Shown here in pieces: positions 53,892 through 64,000 of a DNA stretch of 64,000 bases; the stretch's first letter is position 1, and every line of letters begins with the position of its first letter. A program made the position numbers and the translations under genes. Source of the stretch: Numida meleagris. Taxonomy: Eukaryota; Chordata; Aves; Galliformes; Numididae. The notes below the pieces were generated by a model. It did no database searches. It had not been told where the DNA came from and was given only the letters and a program-made list of their open reading frames with translations. The DNA is taken from positions 101,172,556 to 101,236,555 of the forward strand of contig NC_034410.1 of NCBI RefSeq assembly GCF_002078875.1, written 5' to 3'.

Positions 53892-56800
53892 AAATTCTGA
53901 TTGTACTTCTCAAATATCTGTTTCAGTCACCCTTATGGCCGCAGCCTAAGTCGCCTCTCAGTGTGACTAGGACAATGACGGAGAGGTGGGCACAGGCTGT
54001 GTGTCCTTCTTAGTGACTATCCCTATTTTGACAGTGAACCACCAGCTGTGGCTCCTTGGCCTGGGTTATCCAACCAGTTTTGCACTGGTTGGAACTCCAT
54101 TTTTCAGTTTTGCTTGAAGGTGAGACAGCTTTGAAAGCACGTGAGTCAGCCCCAACCCACCTCTGGAAGCAAGTAGTTTGAGAGGTCCAAGGGAGATGCA
54201 AGATGACTGGAAGGACACCTTGACACAGAAAACCATAGGGTTTAGGTGTTTTGCTAGTCAGGTCAGTCATGCCTAAGAAAGCTAGTCATATACCAGAAGG
54301 TCTTGGTAGCATCTGGGCAGAGAAGTGGAGCCTTTGTAGTTACACACCTCTCAGACCATTAAGGTTAGATTTACATACTTGTGCCAGTTTTCTGACTCCT
54401 GCCCTTGTAGTGCAACTCTCCTCTCAAAGGGCACAAGCTCACATCAAAATACTTCATTCAACCATGTTCATCTGTGGGAGATGCTGTTCTGCATGCAAAA
54501 GGCTTTAGACTGAACTTTTTCTTTTGGAAAACTTTTCTTTCCAAGAAAACACTTAACTTTTATCCTAGCTTAGCAAAGTGAACAAAAGCCAGAAGCTGGA
54601 AATTGCTGCAGGCTGTAGGATCCCAACTTCCAAGCAGCTGCTGGCTCTCAGTTGGCACTAGTCGCTCTTATTAAAGGCCAGCAGGTTGCTCCACAAGCCA
54701 GGAGCCCGAGTTACCATGAAACCTGCATTAGCTTTCCCCTCACCCCTTGTTGGTTTTAAAACCTTGAAGAGCTGCAGCACACAGAACAAAGGAGAAAGCA
54801 ACAGGAGAGCAGCAAGGTCACACATCTGCTGCTTTCCACACTTTCTTATCTCTGACATCACAGGCTGAAGGTCTTTCTTCTCATTAAAACAGCCGAATAA
54901 TTGCAAACTGTACACAAACTGACTAAAAGTGTGGCCTTCTGCCTTAGTCATAATATGGGCCGTCTCACCAGAGAAGACATTTCTTGGCCTGGCGCTGCAG
55001 AGAGTATGAGGAAAGGAGCGGGTCTGTGTGATCACAGCAGGCAACCTTGCCCCTGCCACCATCCTTGGGGCTGACCAGCCAGACATGGCATGACAAGGAT
55101 GGCAAAAGGTGATAATCAGGAAAAATTGTGTAACAGGTGGCTCCTGACAGCAGCATATAAACCCCAGAGTTAGTAGTCTTAGTCTTAGTGATTTGTGAAA
55201 AGTGGGATGGTGCTGGTAGGACATCCTACCTAACAGAGACCTCACAGCTCCCCTCAGTACATCCTTCTGCCACAGGCAGCTTGCTTTTTGCTGTAACTCA
55301 CCTAGCAGCAAGGCTGCTGTGTTGTGCTGGCATGCTCTTCATCCCCACTGGTGAAAATAGAATTCTGAGTTCTCACATTGGATTTTTTTTTTTTAATATG
55401 GCTTCGACTTCCAGCTATTCTTGTTGTGCCACTCTCTGCCAAAAACAAGAGGCTGCTTGAATGAATTTGTCAAATCTACCTTCGTTTAAAAAACAAAACA
55501 GTGCAAGATGGTGCCTTGGATCTGCATTTTCCTGCACAGCCTCTGCTTCTGTGGTATTTTTCAAAGTATAGTCAGCCTGATCAAGAAGCAGTAACCCACC
55601 ACTGCTCTCTCCAGCACAAGTTCCTTGCCCCTACTGATGGGACCCTGTTACACCCTTAGCAACATACAAGAAGCAGCAGGGGCAGAGGTAGACAGAGGTT
55701 TTCCCACCACAAGAGAGCACAGTTCAACAGGTGCATTATTGTTTTATTTTTCAGCCTTCTTTCTTTAAAATCTGAGTCTTGACTTCTGCTGGAAGTAATT
55801 GCCAAGGTTTCTATCTGATCCAGTTTTCCTTGGAAATAAATTATCCAGCAAATTCTCTCTCTTTTTGACAGGTTCTCAGATCAACATGCCACCTATCTGA
55901 CAAAAGATTCATCATAGACATCTTGTGGCATGCTGCCACATTCTCATGGAGCAGTTCCTCTATCTTTACTTGCTTGAAGACAAAATAAGGTGACACTGCA
56001 AATGGTAAAAAGCAATGGCTGCTGATGTGCAGCTATCATTTAGGTATGACTCCCTGGTTTGAAGAAACCCTGCTCAAATATGTGCTGAAAAATGACCGAA
56101 GATGCTAGGGCTGAGTGGACATCTGGAATGATAATAGACTGCTGGGAATTCGGTGGAGCTTCCCACCAGTGAGAGCTGCAAGACAGTAGCAAGGCTTGTG
56201 GCTTCTCTCAGACAGAGACAGTTTATTCACAGATTAATAAGTCCTTTAAATGATCTTTCTCTGGGTCTTTCTTGTAGAACGTGAGAACCTGTGGACTGAG
56301 GCCCAGATGCAGAGGAAGACAAGAAGAACAAGAAATACGCAAACTAGCAACAGCTAACCAACAGAGGGACGTTTGGTAACCACAGGATATAATAATGCCT
56401 GGGTGGAACAGTTTTTTTCCCTTTGAAAATTCTAAACTCTTCATGGAAAATTTCCAGTTCTAGTGGCACTGGGTATGCTGAAACAAATTGTTAAGCCTTC
56501 TGTACTTCATGTGGAGAATGAGGTTGAAATCTTCTATTTCAGCTTTTTGCTCCAACTAGCTGCAGTTTCGGTTTAAATATTGCATTTCAGTTTCCTGGAA
56601 TAATCCCAACAAAACCTTCCTGAATATCCATTTTGTGATTTAAAATAATTCAGGTTTTTACTTTGGTGTTGGAACGGTGCAAACATTTTTAATGGTAAGA
56701 AATAAGCAGAATAGAAGTAATCTTTTCTAGTCACTACTAATGAGACAGAACAATGATCCAGGTCTGTCAGAGCTGTTACACCTGTAATACCCCTCAGATA

Positions 56801-59659
56801 AACCTATGGTTAGTGCACATCTGCTGATCTAGGTGCATCTCCTTACATGTTTGGCCTGTCCACCCTGATACACAGCTGTTGGTCTCCTAAGGCTGACAAG
56901 GACTGGCTCTCAGGGTGCATTCCTACAGCAGACCCCAAAAGAGACAAAGAACAATGAAGACAGATCATAGAGAAGATCTGGGATTCAAGTTAGGGGTGTA
57001 CTGGAAGTCAACGGTTGTCCATGCAATACTGCAACTGGCGAAGAGAAATAAAACACTTAGGTTGTGCAGTTCAGCCTCCCTGAAATGCTGCCATTTCTAT
57101 CCTCCTTTCACTCTGCTAAACTCAGAAGCCAGAAAAATATGGCCAAAGTAATCTTGAGAGTGTCAGGGTTAAATAAGACCAGGGTCACAAGCTCACAGGG
57201 AGGCCTTTCCTGGTGATCAAGTCAGGATTCCCATGAAGATGTGGAAGGTGTCCCTGTGATCCATCCTTCCATGTTCACCAGCATTTCCTCCATGTTTGGC
57301 TGGAATCTCTGAGCCTGAACATACTGCCTTCCTACCATCAAGCATTTCTCCTCCATTAGCAAAGGATTATCAACATTTATCAGAATAAATTTTCCCCTGC
57401 ACTTGGGGAAACATGACATCACAACCGCTCACTCCTCCTCCTGTTAGGATCAGTCACATTGCTGCAGCACCTTGAGATGTGGGCTCTGCCACATGCATGA
57501 AGGCTACATTGCAACCTCTAGGAGGCTTATTAAGTAGACACCATAGAGTACAGTCAAATGAGCTCATGTGACATCTCCATGGTAGGTCAGTTGGAGGCGA
57601 GGGACAGCTTTCTACCTGTGGTGCTTTCCCAACACCCAGCTTCACTCTGCATCCACATGATCTGGAGCAACAGGCACTGCTCCTGGAAGACCTTGTCTCT
57701 TGGCTTCTTCCTCCTCTGATAGTGGTTTTCAGATCCACAGCCTCTTGGCACGGTCTGAGTTGCTTATAACTGCAGTCTTCCCTCAGGAAGCATCAAGCAC
57801 CAGCGTGCCTGCAGATTCCGTGCTCACCCTTACCCAGCATCACCCCCACCTTCCCATTCTCTCCTCAGTGGGCTCACTTCCAGCTTCAGCCTTTCTCCAG
57901 GTACTTGCTGCATAACAGTGAAGCAAAGGATGTCCTGCTAGAGATAACATATAGCGTATAACCCATTACTGACTACCTCACCTGTTTACTCTTAGCAATA
58001 TTTTGCAGGCTGTATCTTGCCCCGGAGGAGGTTCTTCCTCTTGTTCAGAAGCAGTAATGATGTGGAGCTGGCTGTCATCCAGAGGCTACAGGACATGCAA
58101 TCTGAGCAGGATTAATCCTGTGTAATTTGTAATGCTTCCCTGCACAGTATAGATATGTGAACTGCGCACTGTGGAGAAGGCTTGTTGCATCCTAAGAGGG
58201 CTCAGGACTGAGCCGTGGAGTGGCTTTGATGGATTATAAGTGATGTTAGTCAGATCACTGGAAACTCTACAAAACAGATCAAGCACCTCTTCCAGAAATG
58301 AATGACTTCTTTATTTTTATTTTTTTCATGCATTACTGGGGACAGAGGCACATTCATGGTTAGTGGGGACTTCCATTGTGTCTCATCTTTGTATGGGTCA
58401 GAGGAAATGCTGTAACCTCCTGAATCCGTGTTTAAATAGTACGGAGTTACAGGAGTTTGTGAATTGATTTTGAAAGTCTGAATTTCAGTGTGAGCACACA
58501 CATCCTACCAAAAGAGCATTTTGTGTTCTGTATTTCTCCTCCTTGGAAAATCAGTTCAGGTGTTCTTTGCATGCACAGTTGTAGGTGCTCAAAAATGCAT
58601 GATCCAAATGCATGAACCCCTTACTGGAACAGCAGCTCCATGGTTTGTTTCAGCAGGCACAGGATAAAATATGACTGCTGGTTACAGCATCATCTGCAGG
58701 ATCAGATCCTGCAAGAGATTTCTAGAATGGAAAATGCAGAAAGCTTGCTCTTTGCAGACACTCTGGAACGGAATAGAATGAGAAAACAGGAACAAAGAGG
58801 AGTGTAAGAGCGCTCCCTGAAAAATAAGAAGTAAAGTAAAGTAAGACTAAAATAAAACACACGACCTAAAAATGAGCCAGAAGAAATAATCGGAACTGAA
58901 GTGAGAATTGCGCACTCTCCTCTGAAGCTATGTAGCCATGCCACTGCAATCCCAATACTCCACTTCTGCCTGTAGGCTTGCTGTTGCCTAATCTATTTCT
59001 TGTGATTCCTTATCTCTGCTAAGGTCCTTGTTCTGCAGATACTTAGGTGTGTGAGTTCAGTGGCATTTACAGAGTGTTTCTTGAGAAAATTGGGTTTGGA
59101 GATAGAACCACTGTCACAGTCCCTGTAAACAAAAAAAATGGTTAAGGTTAATAAAGGTTTTACAGAAATAAAACAATTTTGATTCCAGTTAAAGGCAAAG
59201 GTGTGGCTCAGGCTCATTTTTCCAAAGACCTTGCAGCATTCCTTTGAGCTATAAATGTTGATTCTCTATGGGGTAGCTGTGAACAAGGAGGACAGATGCG
59301 GGCCTGATCCCAGAGTTCGGCTATGAGCTGTGTGGATATCATCTCTCATGGTATTCATGTGCTTCCAAGGAGAGCTAGACCCCAGCATGTAACTCTAAAT
59401 GTCTGTCATTTGATTTAACAGGTGCAATTTCTATTAAGCACTTGCTGCATGTTATACTGCTGTAGTCAATTAACCGAGAAACTAACACAGGGCATGTTTG
59501 GACCATGCATACCTGCCCAGCTCAGGGCTTGGCACTTTGAGGAAGGCTTGTCTCCTTGGACCCAAGGCTTGGACTCTTCTATGACATGGTTCATTTCAGT
59601 AAGCTGTAGGATCTCTGTTCTGCAGTCACTACTTGAGGAAAAATTATCTTGGGTTAAAG
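53892..59659. other. Intergenic, no gene seen
   Basis: About 5.8 kb without a supported gene. The longest frame, 55311-54658 on the - strand (217 codons), has no recognisable domain, no clear splice context and a cysteine/leucine-rich composition typical of chance translation. The terminal eight bases (59652-59659) form the left target-site duplication of the transposon that follows. Confidence 0.6.
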
Positions 59660-59925
59660 CAGGCATGTCCAACCCATGGCCCGCAGGCTGCATGCGGCCT
59701 AGCCTGGCCCCAGGTTTGCACCCATTGCCCCATTGCCCACAGCAGCCAAATGCTGGTGTGTGACTGGGACTGTCTGAGCTGAAACTGGGGCACTGGGAGG
59801 GTGCAGTGCAGTGCCAGCTCCAGTGATGGCAGGTAATGTTATGCATTATGCAAATATATTGGCTAAAGACAGTCCTGTGAACAGCAAAAAATACGGAGCT
59901 GTGCTTTCTGTTGTGATAAAGGAAT

Positions 59926-60330
59926 TTGAGAATAGGCTTCAAGATTGCTGAAAAAAATCATAAATTTTTTGGTATATTTGCAATTTTATTTTCACTTGAC
60001 ATGAATACATTACCTGTCAATTTTCAAACTGAATGTACAGAGTTGCAATCAGATATTCAACTTAAAGAAAAATGTGACCATGTCTCTCTACCAGACTTCT
60101 GTAAGCCCTCTCTTACCAGAGCGAAATACCCCTCACTTCACAGCCACGCCTCATTCACGTCCCTGCTGTTGGCAGTACGTACATTTGTGAACACCTATTC
60201 TCAAGGATGAAGAACAGGAACAATAAAATTTCATCAAAAATATCTGACAAACACTTTGAGAGCTCTCTGCGAATTACAGCCACTGCTATAGAACCAGTGT
60301 GATGCGTTAGTTTCACAAAAACAAGGACAC
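59926..60330 (+). pseudogene. hAT transposase C-terminal remnant
   Basis: The frame 59926-60210 reads FFGIFAILFSLDMNTLPVNF, ELQSDIQLKEKCDHVSLPDF and a following K-Y-P-S-L-H-S-H-A segment. This resembles the C-terminal part of Charlie-type hAT transposases, the sequence also found in the domesticated GTF2IRD2 C-terminus. After a frameshift near 60180 the expected dimerisation segment continues in another frame (C-E-H-L-F-S-R-M-K, later S-L-R-I). The catalytic N-terminal half is missing, so no active protein is made. The ATG at 59926 is not a native start. Identification is from remembered family features, not a search. Confidence 0.7.
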
Positions 60331-60401
60331 ACATCCCACTAGTTTTAGGTATTTGTTTCCCTCCTTTTTAGTTTGAATAAAACTAAACTATATTATGTAT
60401 T

Positions 60402-60943
60402 TAATGAGGGCTGCTCCAAAAGTAATGTCTCCTACTTTATAATGTTGGGCCATGACATCAGAGGTGGATGCAGGTGGTGTGACAGTAGAGGTTGAACCTT
60501 CCCACCAATATTCCGTTACACACTGTTGCTGTGTGACAGATGGCAGCAGAGGGGCAGCCTGACAAAGTGGCAACTAATGTGGAAGTGCATATGAAGCAAA
60601 GGTGTGTCACTGGATTCATTCATGCAGAAAAGTGGCATTCTTCGATGCTTGCTGAATGTTTGTAGAGACCAAACAGTGGATGTGAGCTCAGTGAGGCAGG
60701 GGGTGGTGTGTTTCAGCAGTGGTAACTGTGGGTCATCTCCAGTGGTACAGATTTAGAGGAGCAAGACATACAGGCTTTTCTTCATTGCTGGTGAAAATGT
60801 ATAGCTAATGGTGGTGGTTATGATGAAAAACAGTGTTTTGTAGCTGAGAATTTGCTCTATCAAATAGTGTTATTGTGCTCTTCGTATTGGTTGTAGTTTC
60901 CAGGGAAATAAGTAGGAGGCATTACTATTGGTGCAGCCTCTGT
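60402..60943 (+). mobile_element. Galluhop-like mariner, internally deleted, inside the hAT element
   Basis: The left end gagggctgctccaaaagtaa and the right end, whose complement reads cagaggctgcaccaatagtaa in parts, form imperfect inverted repeats bounded by TA (60402-60403 and 60942-60943), the mariner target site. The sequence matches the chicken Galluhop/Mariner1_GG family as I know it. At 542 bp it is less than half of a full copy. A 41-codon frame at 60540-60665 (M-A-A-E-G-Q-P-D-K ... C-V-T-G-F-I-H-A-E-K) is the start of the transposase helix-turn-helix region and ends at a premature TAG. The catalytic domain is missing. Confidence 0.92.
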
Positions 60944-61019
60944 ACATGCAGCCCAGACAATTCTACTTCACTCAGTGCAGCTCAGGCAAGCCAAAAGGTT
61001 GGACACCTATGAGTTAAGG

Positions 61020-62950
61020 TGTTCCAAATCCAGCCTATGTGGGGACCTTCCGGTGCAGGGGTATTTTTCCAAAGTAACATATTCCTGATGAGCTCCTCAT
61101 CTTCCAGAGCAGCACATTCCCTGCCAAATCCATGTAATCCCCTTTAGAGCTGACTCTGGGGTTTCCTGAGCCCTGTGCCTGGTCTTCAAGGAGAATGGCC
61201 ACTGTTCCTTAATTAAGTGTCTCTTTTCTATTTATTTATGTATTTATTCAGACCGCACATTCGTTCACATTGTATTCATTGAGCTTTGATCAAATCCTAA
61301 ATCACCATCTGTCTACACACAAGTATTTATCTAAAGGTATGGGTTTAAACTGATTAACTCAGACTGGTGCAAGCCCTGGTGTAGGCACCAATATTGGCTT
61401 AATACCTTACTCGGAGCTCTCTGAAGTTGGCTGAGATCTTGTAGGGATCCTCTTCTTTGGGAGTAAAGTGTTTGCACAGTGGCAGGACTGAGCTTTGCTG
61501 GGTTGTTCAGTGGCTGAGCTCAACTGATACCTTGCTGAGGTGCTGTGGTTGGTGTCTGCTGGAGATCTTCAGATGGAGGATCTTGGCAGTGGAGGCTGAC
61601 TTTGTTCTTTCAAAACTCTCAGCAAGATAACACTGTTTCAAATCAAGGTGAGCAGAAGCTGCCAACCTGCTTCCTGGGCACAGTGTCCTTGCCCTGCCGT
61701 ACAGCAAACTCATTTGCTTTGCAAAGCATTTACAGATGCTTGGAAATGGAAAAGGGGCAGAAATGTGCCTGTTCTCCCTGGCTGCAAATGAAGCACTTGC
61801 ATGTGTCCTCTTCCCCTTTCCCACTCGGGTGGATCCAGGCTGCCTCCTCAGCCATTCAGTCCTCCTTACCCATGGCAGACAGGGCCAGCAGAGAAGCACC
61901 CGCCTTTATCAGCCGCCTCTCTTCCTAGCGCTTATCGCCAAACCAACTCCCAGTTGGCTTTGTTTGACTTCGCCGGTGTATTGGATTTGTTGCTTCCCTT
62001 CTTCATTTTCATATTAAAGGCTGGCGCGGGGCTGTGATCCCGCTCAGCACAGCACCGGTGCGCAGGGCTCTAATTGCTCAGCTGCCTGAGGTCACCGCCG
62101 GGAGCTGCGCCGTGTGTGGCGACGGCACTTCATAATTTCTCCCCAGCCAGATAAAAAAAAAAGACTCAATTGGCTCTGAGTCTGTCAATAGTGACTAATC
62201 AGGTGCTGTACAATTAATTATGGAGGGGTGTCATTTTAAAACAATTCCAAGGTGGGAAAGAACAGGCCCAGGCCCTTTACCTGTTGGCACTGTTTGTGTT
62301 GCTAAGCCAATCCAGGCTGCGTCCTCCATTTCATTTACCTTTTAAACTATTGCCCCCGCATAAGTAAACACTTTCTATAAAGTGTGTGTGCACGCATGTG
62401 TGTAAGTGGGTGGAGAGTGATCTGGGAAGCTCTCTACCCTAGAAAAGATATTAATGATGAAGGGGGAAAAAAAAAGAAAAAGCATCATTTGGCGATAATT
62501 CCAGAGAATTGGAGAAGATTACGACAGGTGGATGAAACAGCAGTAGCATAGCTGAGGCTGAATCCCTGTCACCTGAATTAGTGTGAGACAGAGCAATGAG
62601 AGATGTCCTCACTGTGCAGACGTGGGGCTGCCCTGGTGCCTTGTGCTGGGCTTCCCTGGCTGCTGTAATACAGGAAATTGGAAGCACCCTGTCAGATCGC
62701 CCATCTTGCTGATCCAGGAGCTCTCATACACCCTTCAGCCAAAAGCTGTGCCTGCAGCACTGTTCTGCTCCATAGGTAAAATTGTGGACTCTTGTGTTTG
62801 CTGACATCTCTTTTCACAATAATAAATGCAGAGTTAGATATTCTGTGTAGACAAGTTATGTACTAGAAAGAATATGTTAGGAACAGAATTCCATGGCACA
62901 TTGTAATGGGCCTTTTTGCTTTTTGTTTTTTATTGAACTTTTCAAAGTTA
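61020..62950. other. Intergenic, with candidate regulatory element
   Basis: About 1.9 kb with no recognisable gene. Overlapping frames on both strands at 61507-62037 look like chance translation. The candidate element at 61920-62380 lies here. A run (gtgtgtgtgcacgcatgtgtgtaag, given approximately) near 62382-62406 is TG-rich. Confidence 0.6.
61920..62380. promoter_or_regulatory. Candidate developmental enhancer with CpG cluster
   Basis: A CpG cluster (about 11 CpG in roughly 110 bases, 62025-62130) is flanked by dense regulatory words. These are CTTATC (61931-61936) and AGATAA (62149-62154), both GATA type; CAGCTG (62079-62084) and CAGGTG (62200-62205), E-boxes; TAATTA (62215-62220) inside caattaattatgg, homeodomain type; and GTAAACA (62364-62370), FOX type. 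No transposon was recognised in it. GATA plus FOX words fit endoderm or heart control, consistent with a GATA6 long-range element. That target is inferred from synteny only. Confidence 0.38.
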
Positions 62951-63567
62951 NNNNNNNNNNNNNNNNNNNNNNNNNNNNNNNNNNNNNNNNNNNNNNNNNN
63001 NNNNNNNNNNNNNNNNNNNNNNNNNNNNNNNNNNNNNNNNNNNNNNNNNNNNNNNNNNNNNNNNNNNNNNNNNNNNNNNNNNNNNNNNNNNNNNNNNNNN
63101 NNNNNNNNNNNNNNNNNNNNNNNNNNNNNNNNNNNNNNNNNNNNNNNNNNNNNNNNNNNNNNNNNNNNNNNNNNNNNNNNNNNNNNNNNNNNNNNNNNNN
63201 NNNNNNNNNNNNNNNNNNNNNNNNNNNNNNNNNNNNNNNNNNNNNNNNNNNNNNNNNNNNNNNNNNNNNNNNNNNNNNNNNNNNNNNNNNNNNNNNNNNN
63301 NNNNNNNNNNNNNNNNNNNNNNNNNNNNNNNNNNNNNNNNNNNNNNNNNNNNNNNNNNNNNNNNNNNNNNNNNNNNNNNNNNNNNNNNNNNNNNNNNNNN
63401 NNNNNNNNNNNNNNNNNNNNNNNNNNNNNNNNNNNNNNNNNNNNNNNNNNNNNNNNNNNNNNNNNNNNNNNNNNNNNNNNNNNNNNNNNNNNNNNNNNNN
63501 NNNNNNNNNNNNNNNNNNNNNNNNNNNNNNNNNNNNNNNNNNNNNNNNNNNNNNNNNNNNNNNNNNN
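62951..63567. other. Assembly gap (617 N)
   Basis: A run of 617 N. The left border is unique (cttttcaaagtta) while the right border is CCCTT repeat, so the repeat probably starts inside the gap. Frames drawn through the gap are artefacts. Confidence 0.99.
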
Positions 63568-63611
63568 CCCTTCCCTTACCCTTCCCTTACCCTTCCCTTC
63601 CCTTTTTCCCC
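63568..63611. repeat. (CCCTT)n with CCCTTA variants, right border of second gap
   Basis: A pentanucleotide tract with interspersed A that gives an 11-base higher-order unit (cccttccctta) before pure CCCTT units and cctttttcccc. On the - strand it is AAGGG with TAAGGG interruptions. Confidence 0.93.
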
Positions 63612-64000
63612 AGAATCAGTTTTTTGCTCCACTGGATAACATATTCCAAATGAAAAGACTAATTAAATATAAATATAAATAATGCATAGTTTATTTAGTC
63701 AGATGACTCCTACAATGTTATTCAAAGCCAATTTCATGGCTTTGCATCTAAGTGTCATTGCTGAGAGTTCTCTGCCTCCCCCAATCCTCAGCAAAAATAC
63801 ATCGTGTTGGCTTTGTTAATGGTGAAACATTTAGTACGCTTAACCTCAGTTTCTCTTAGTGTTTTGATGACTGCAGTCCTGCTTTCTTGCCATGATGAAG
63901 TGCTGGGGCTGGAGCTCCTTGTCGGAGGACTTTGCAATATGAAGTGAGCAGGTGCAGTCCATGGGGACTGTATAACCAAGGTGCTGCCATCTGGTCTGGG
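63612..64000. other. Intergenic end of window
   Basis: AT-rich DNA followed by ordinary mixed sequence. No gene, repeat family or RNA was recognised. Confidence 0.6.

Larger units (their letters stand above)
59660..61011 (+). mobile_element. hAT (Charlie-like) DNA transposon, decayed, interrupted by mariner
   Basis: The left end CAGGCATGTCCAA (59660-59672) and right end TTGGACACCTATG (60999-61011) are imperfect inverted repeats of the Charlie type (family form CAGGGGTGTCCAA). The left end runs on into cccatggcccgcaggctgc, a subterminal sequence common in this group. Without the inserted mariner the element is about 810 bp, much shorter than a full autonomous copy, so it is internally deleted. 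It keeps part of a transposase C-terminus (59926 onward). The element is old: termini and target duplication both carry mutations. Confidence 0.85.
59652..61019. repeat. Decayed 8-bp target-site duplication of the hAT element
   Basis: GGTTAAAG at 59652-59659 and AGTTAAGG at 61012-61019 agree at six of eight positions. They lie exactly outside the inverted termini, as expected for the 8-bp target duplication made by hAT transposases. Confidence 0.6.

Noticed and set aside
53377..53949. Open frames of 159-190 codons through the first gap
   Set aside because: They consist mostly of N translated as X; artefacts of the gap.
54658..55311. 217-codon open frame on the - strand
   Set aside because: It has no recognisable domain, signal or repeat of a known family and no partner exons with matching splice phases. 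Composition looks like chance translation of non-coding DNA.
63568..63611. Possible interstitial telomere repeat
   Set aside because: The unit is CCCTT with CCCTTA variants, not CCCTAA/TTAGGG.
62893..63682. Open frames of about 250 codons through the second gap
   Set aside because: Same artefact: unknown bases give no stops.

Overview
This is vertebrate nuclear DNA, and the repeats point to a bird, most likely a galliform such as chicken. It holds several 5'-truncated CR1 LINEs with the bird-typical 3' tail built on ATTCTATG, plus a short mariner copy whose ends match the chicken Galluhop/Mariner1_GG family as I know it. There are no prokaryotic-style operons. Nearly all open frames are chance frames in introns and intergenic DNA. 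The only protein-coding gene I can support is the 3' end of MIB1.

Region 1 (1 to about 17,095) is the end of MIB1 (mindbomb E3 ubiquitin ligase 1) on the + strand. Six exons (1016-1197, 2905-3097, 4458-4536, 4776-4889, 6034-6134, 11767-11907) join in frame through GT-AG introns to encode the last 269 residues and the stop. They carry the last ankyrin repeat, three RING fingers and a short coiled coil. A long AT-rich 3' UTR of about 5.2 kb probably follows, ending near the AATAAA at 17073. The last intron (5.6 kb) holds one CR1 fragment.

Region 2 (about 17.1-64 kb) has no recognisable gene. In other vertebrates the gene downstream of MIB1 is GATA6, separated by a large gene-poor interval, so this stretch is best read as the MIB1-GATA6 intergenic region (synteny inferred; GATA6 is not in the window). 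It contains six more CR1 pieces, a decayed hAT/Charlie-like DNA transposon (59660-61011) interrupted by a mariner (60402-60943), two assembly gaps bordered by CCCTT/AAGGG pentanucleotide repeats (53482-53866 and 62951-63567), and several microsatellites.

Five or six unique stretches look like candidate cis-regulatory elements because binding-site words for developmental factors are packed together. They lie at 24.75, 30.88-31.0 (next to a CpG-rich patch), 42.4-42.64, 45.95-46.2, 49.37 and 61.92-62.38 kb. They cannot be proven from one sequence; cross-species alignment and chromatin data would decide. I found no new gene system; the candidate enhancers, the nested transposons and the AAGGG-bordered gaps are the main points of interest.
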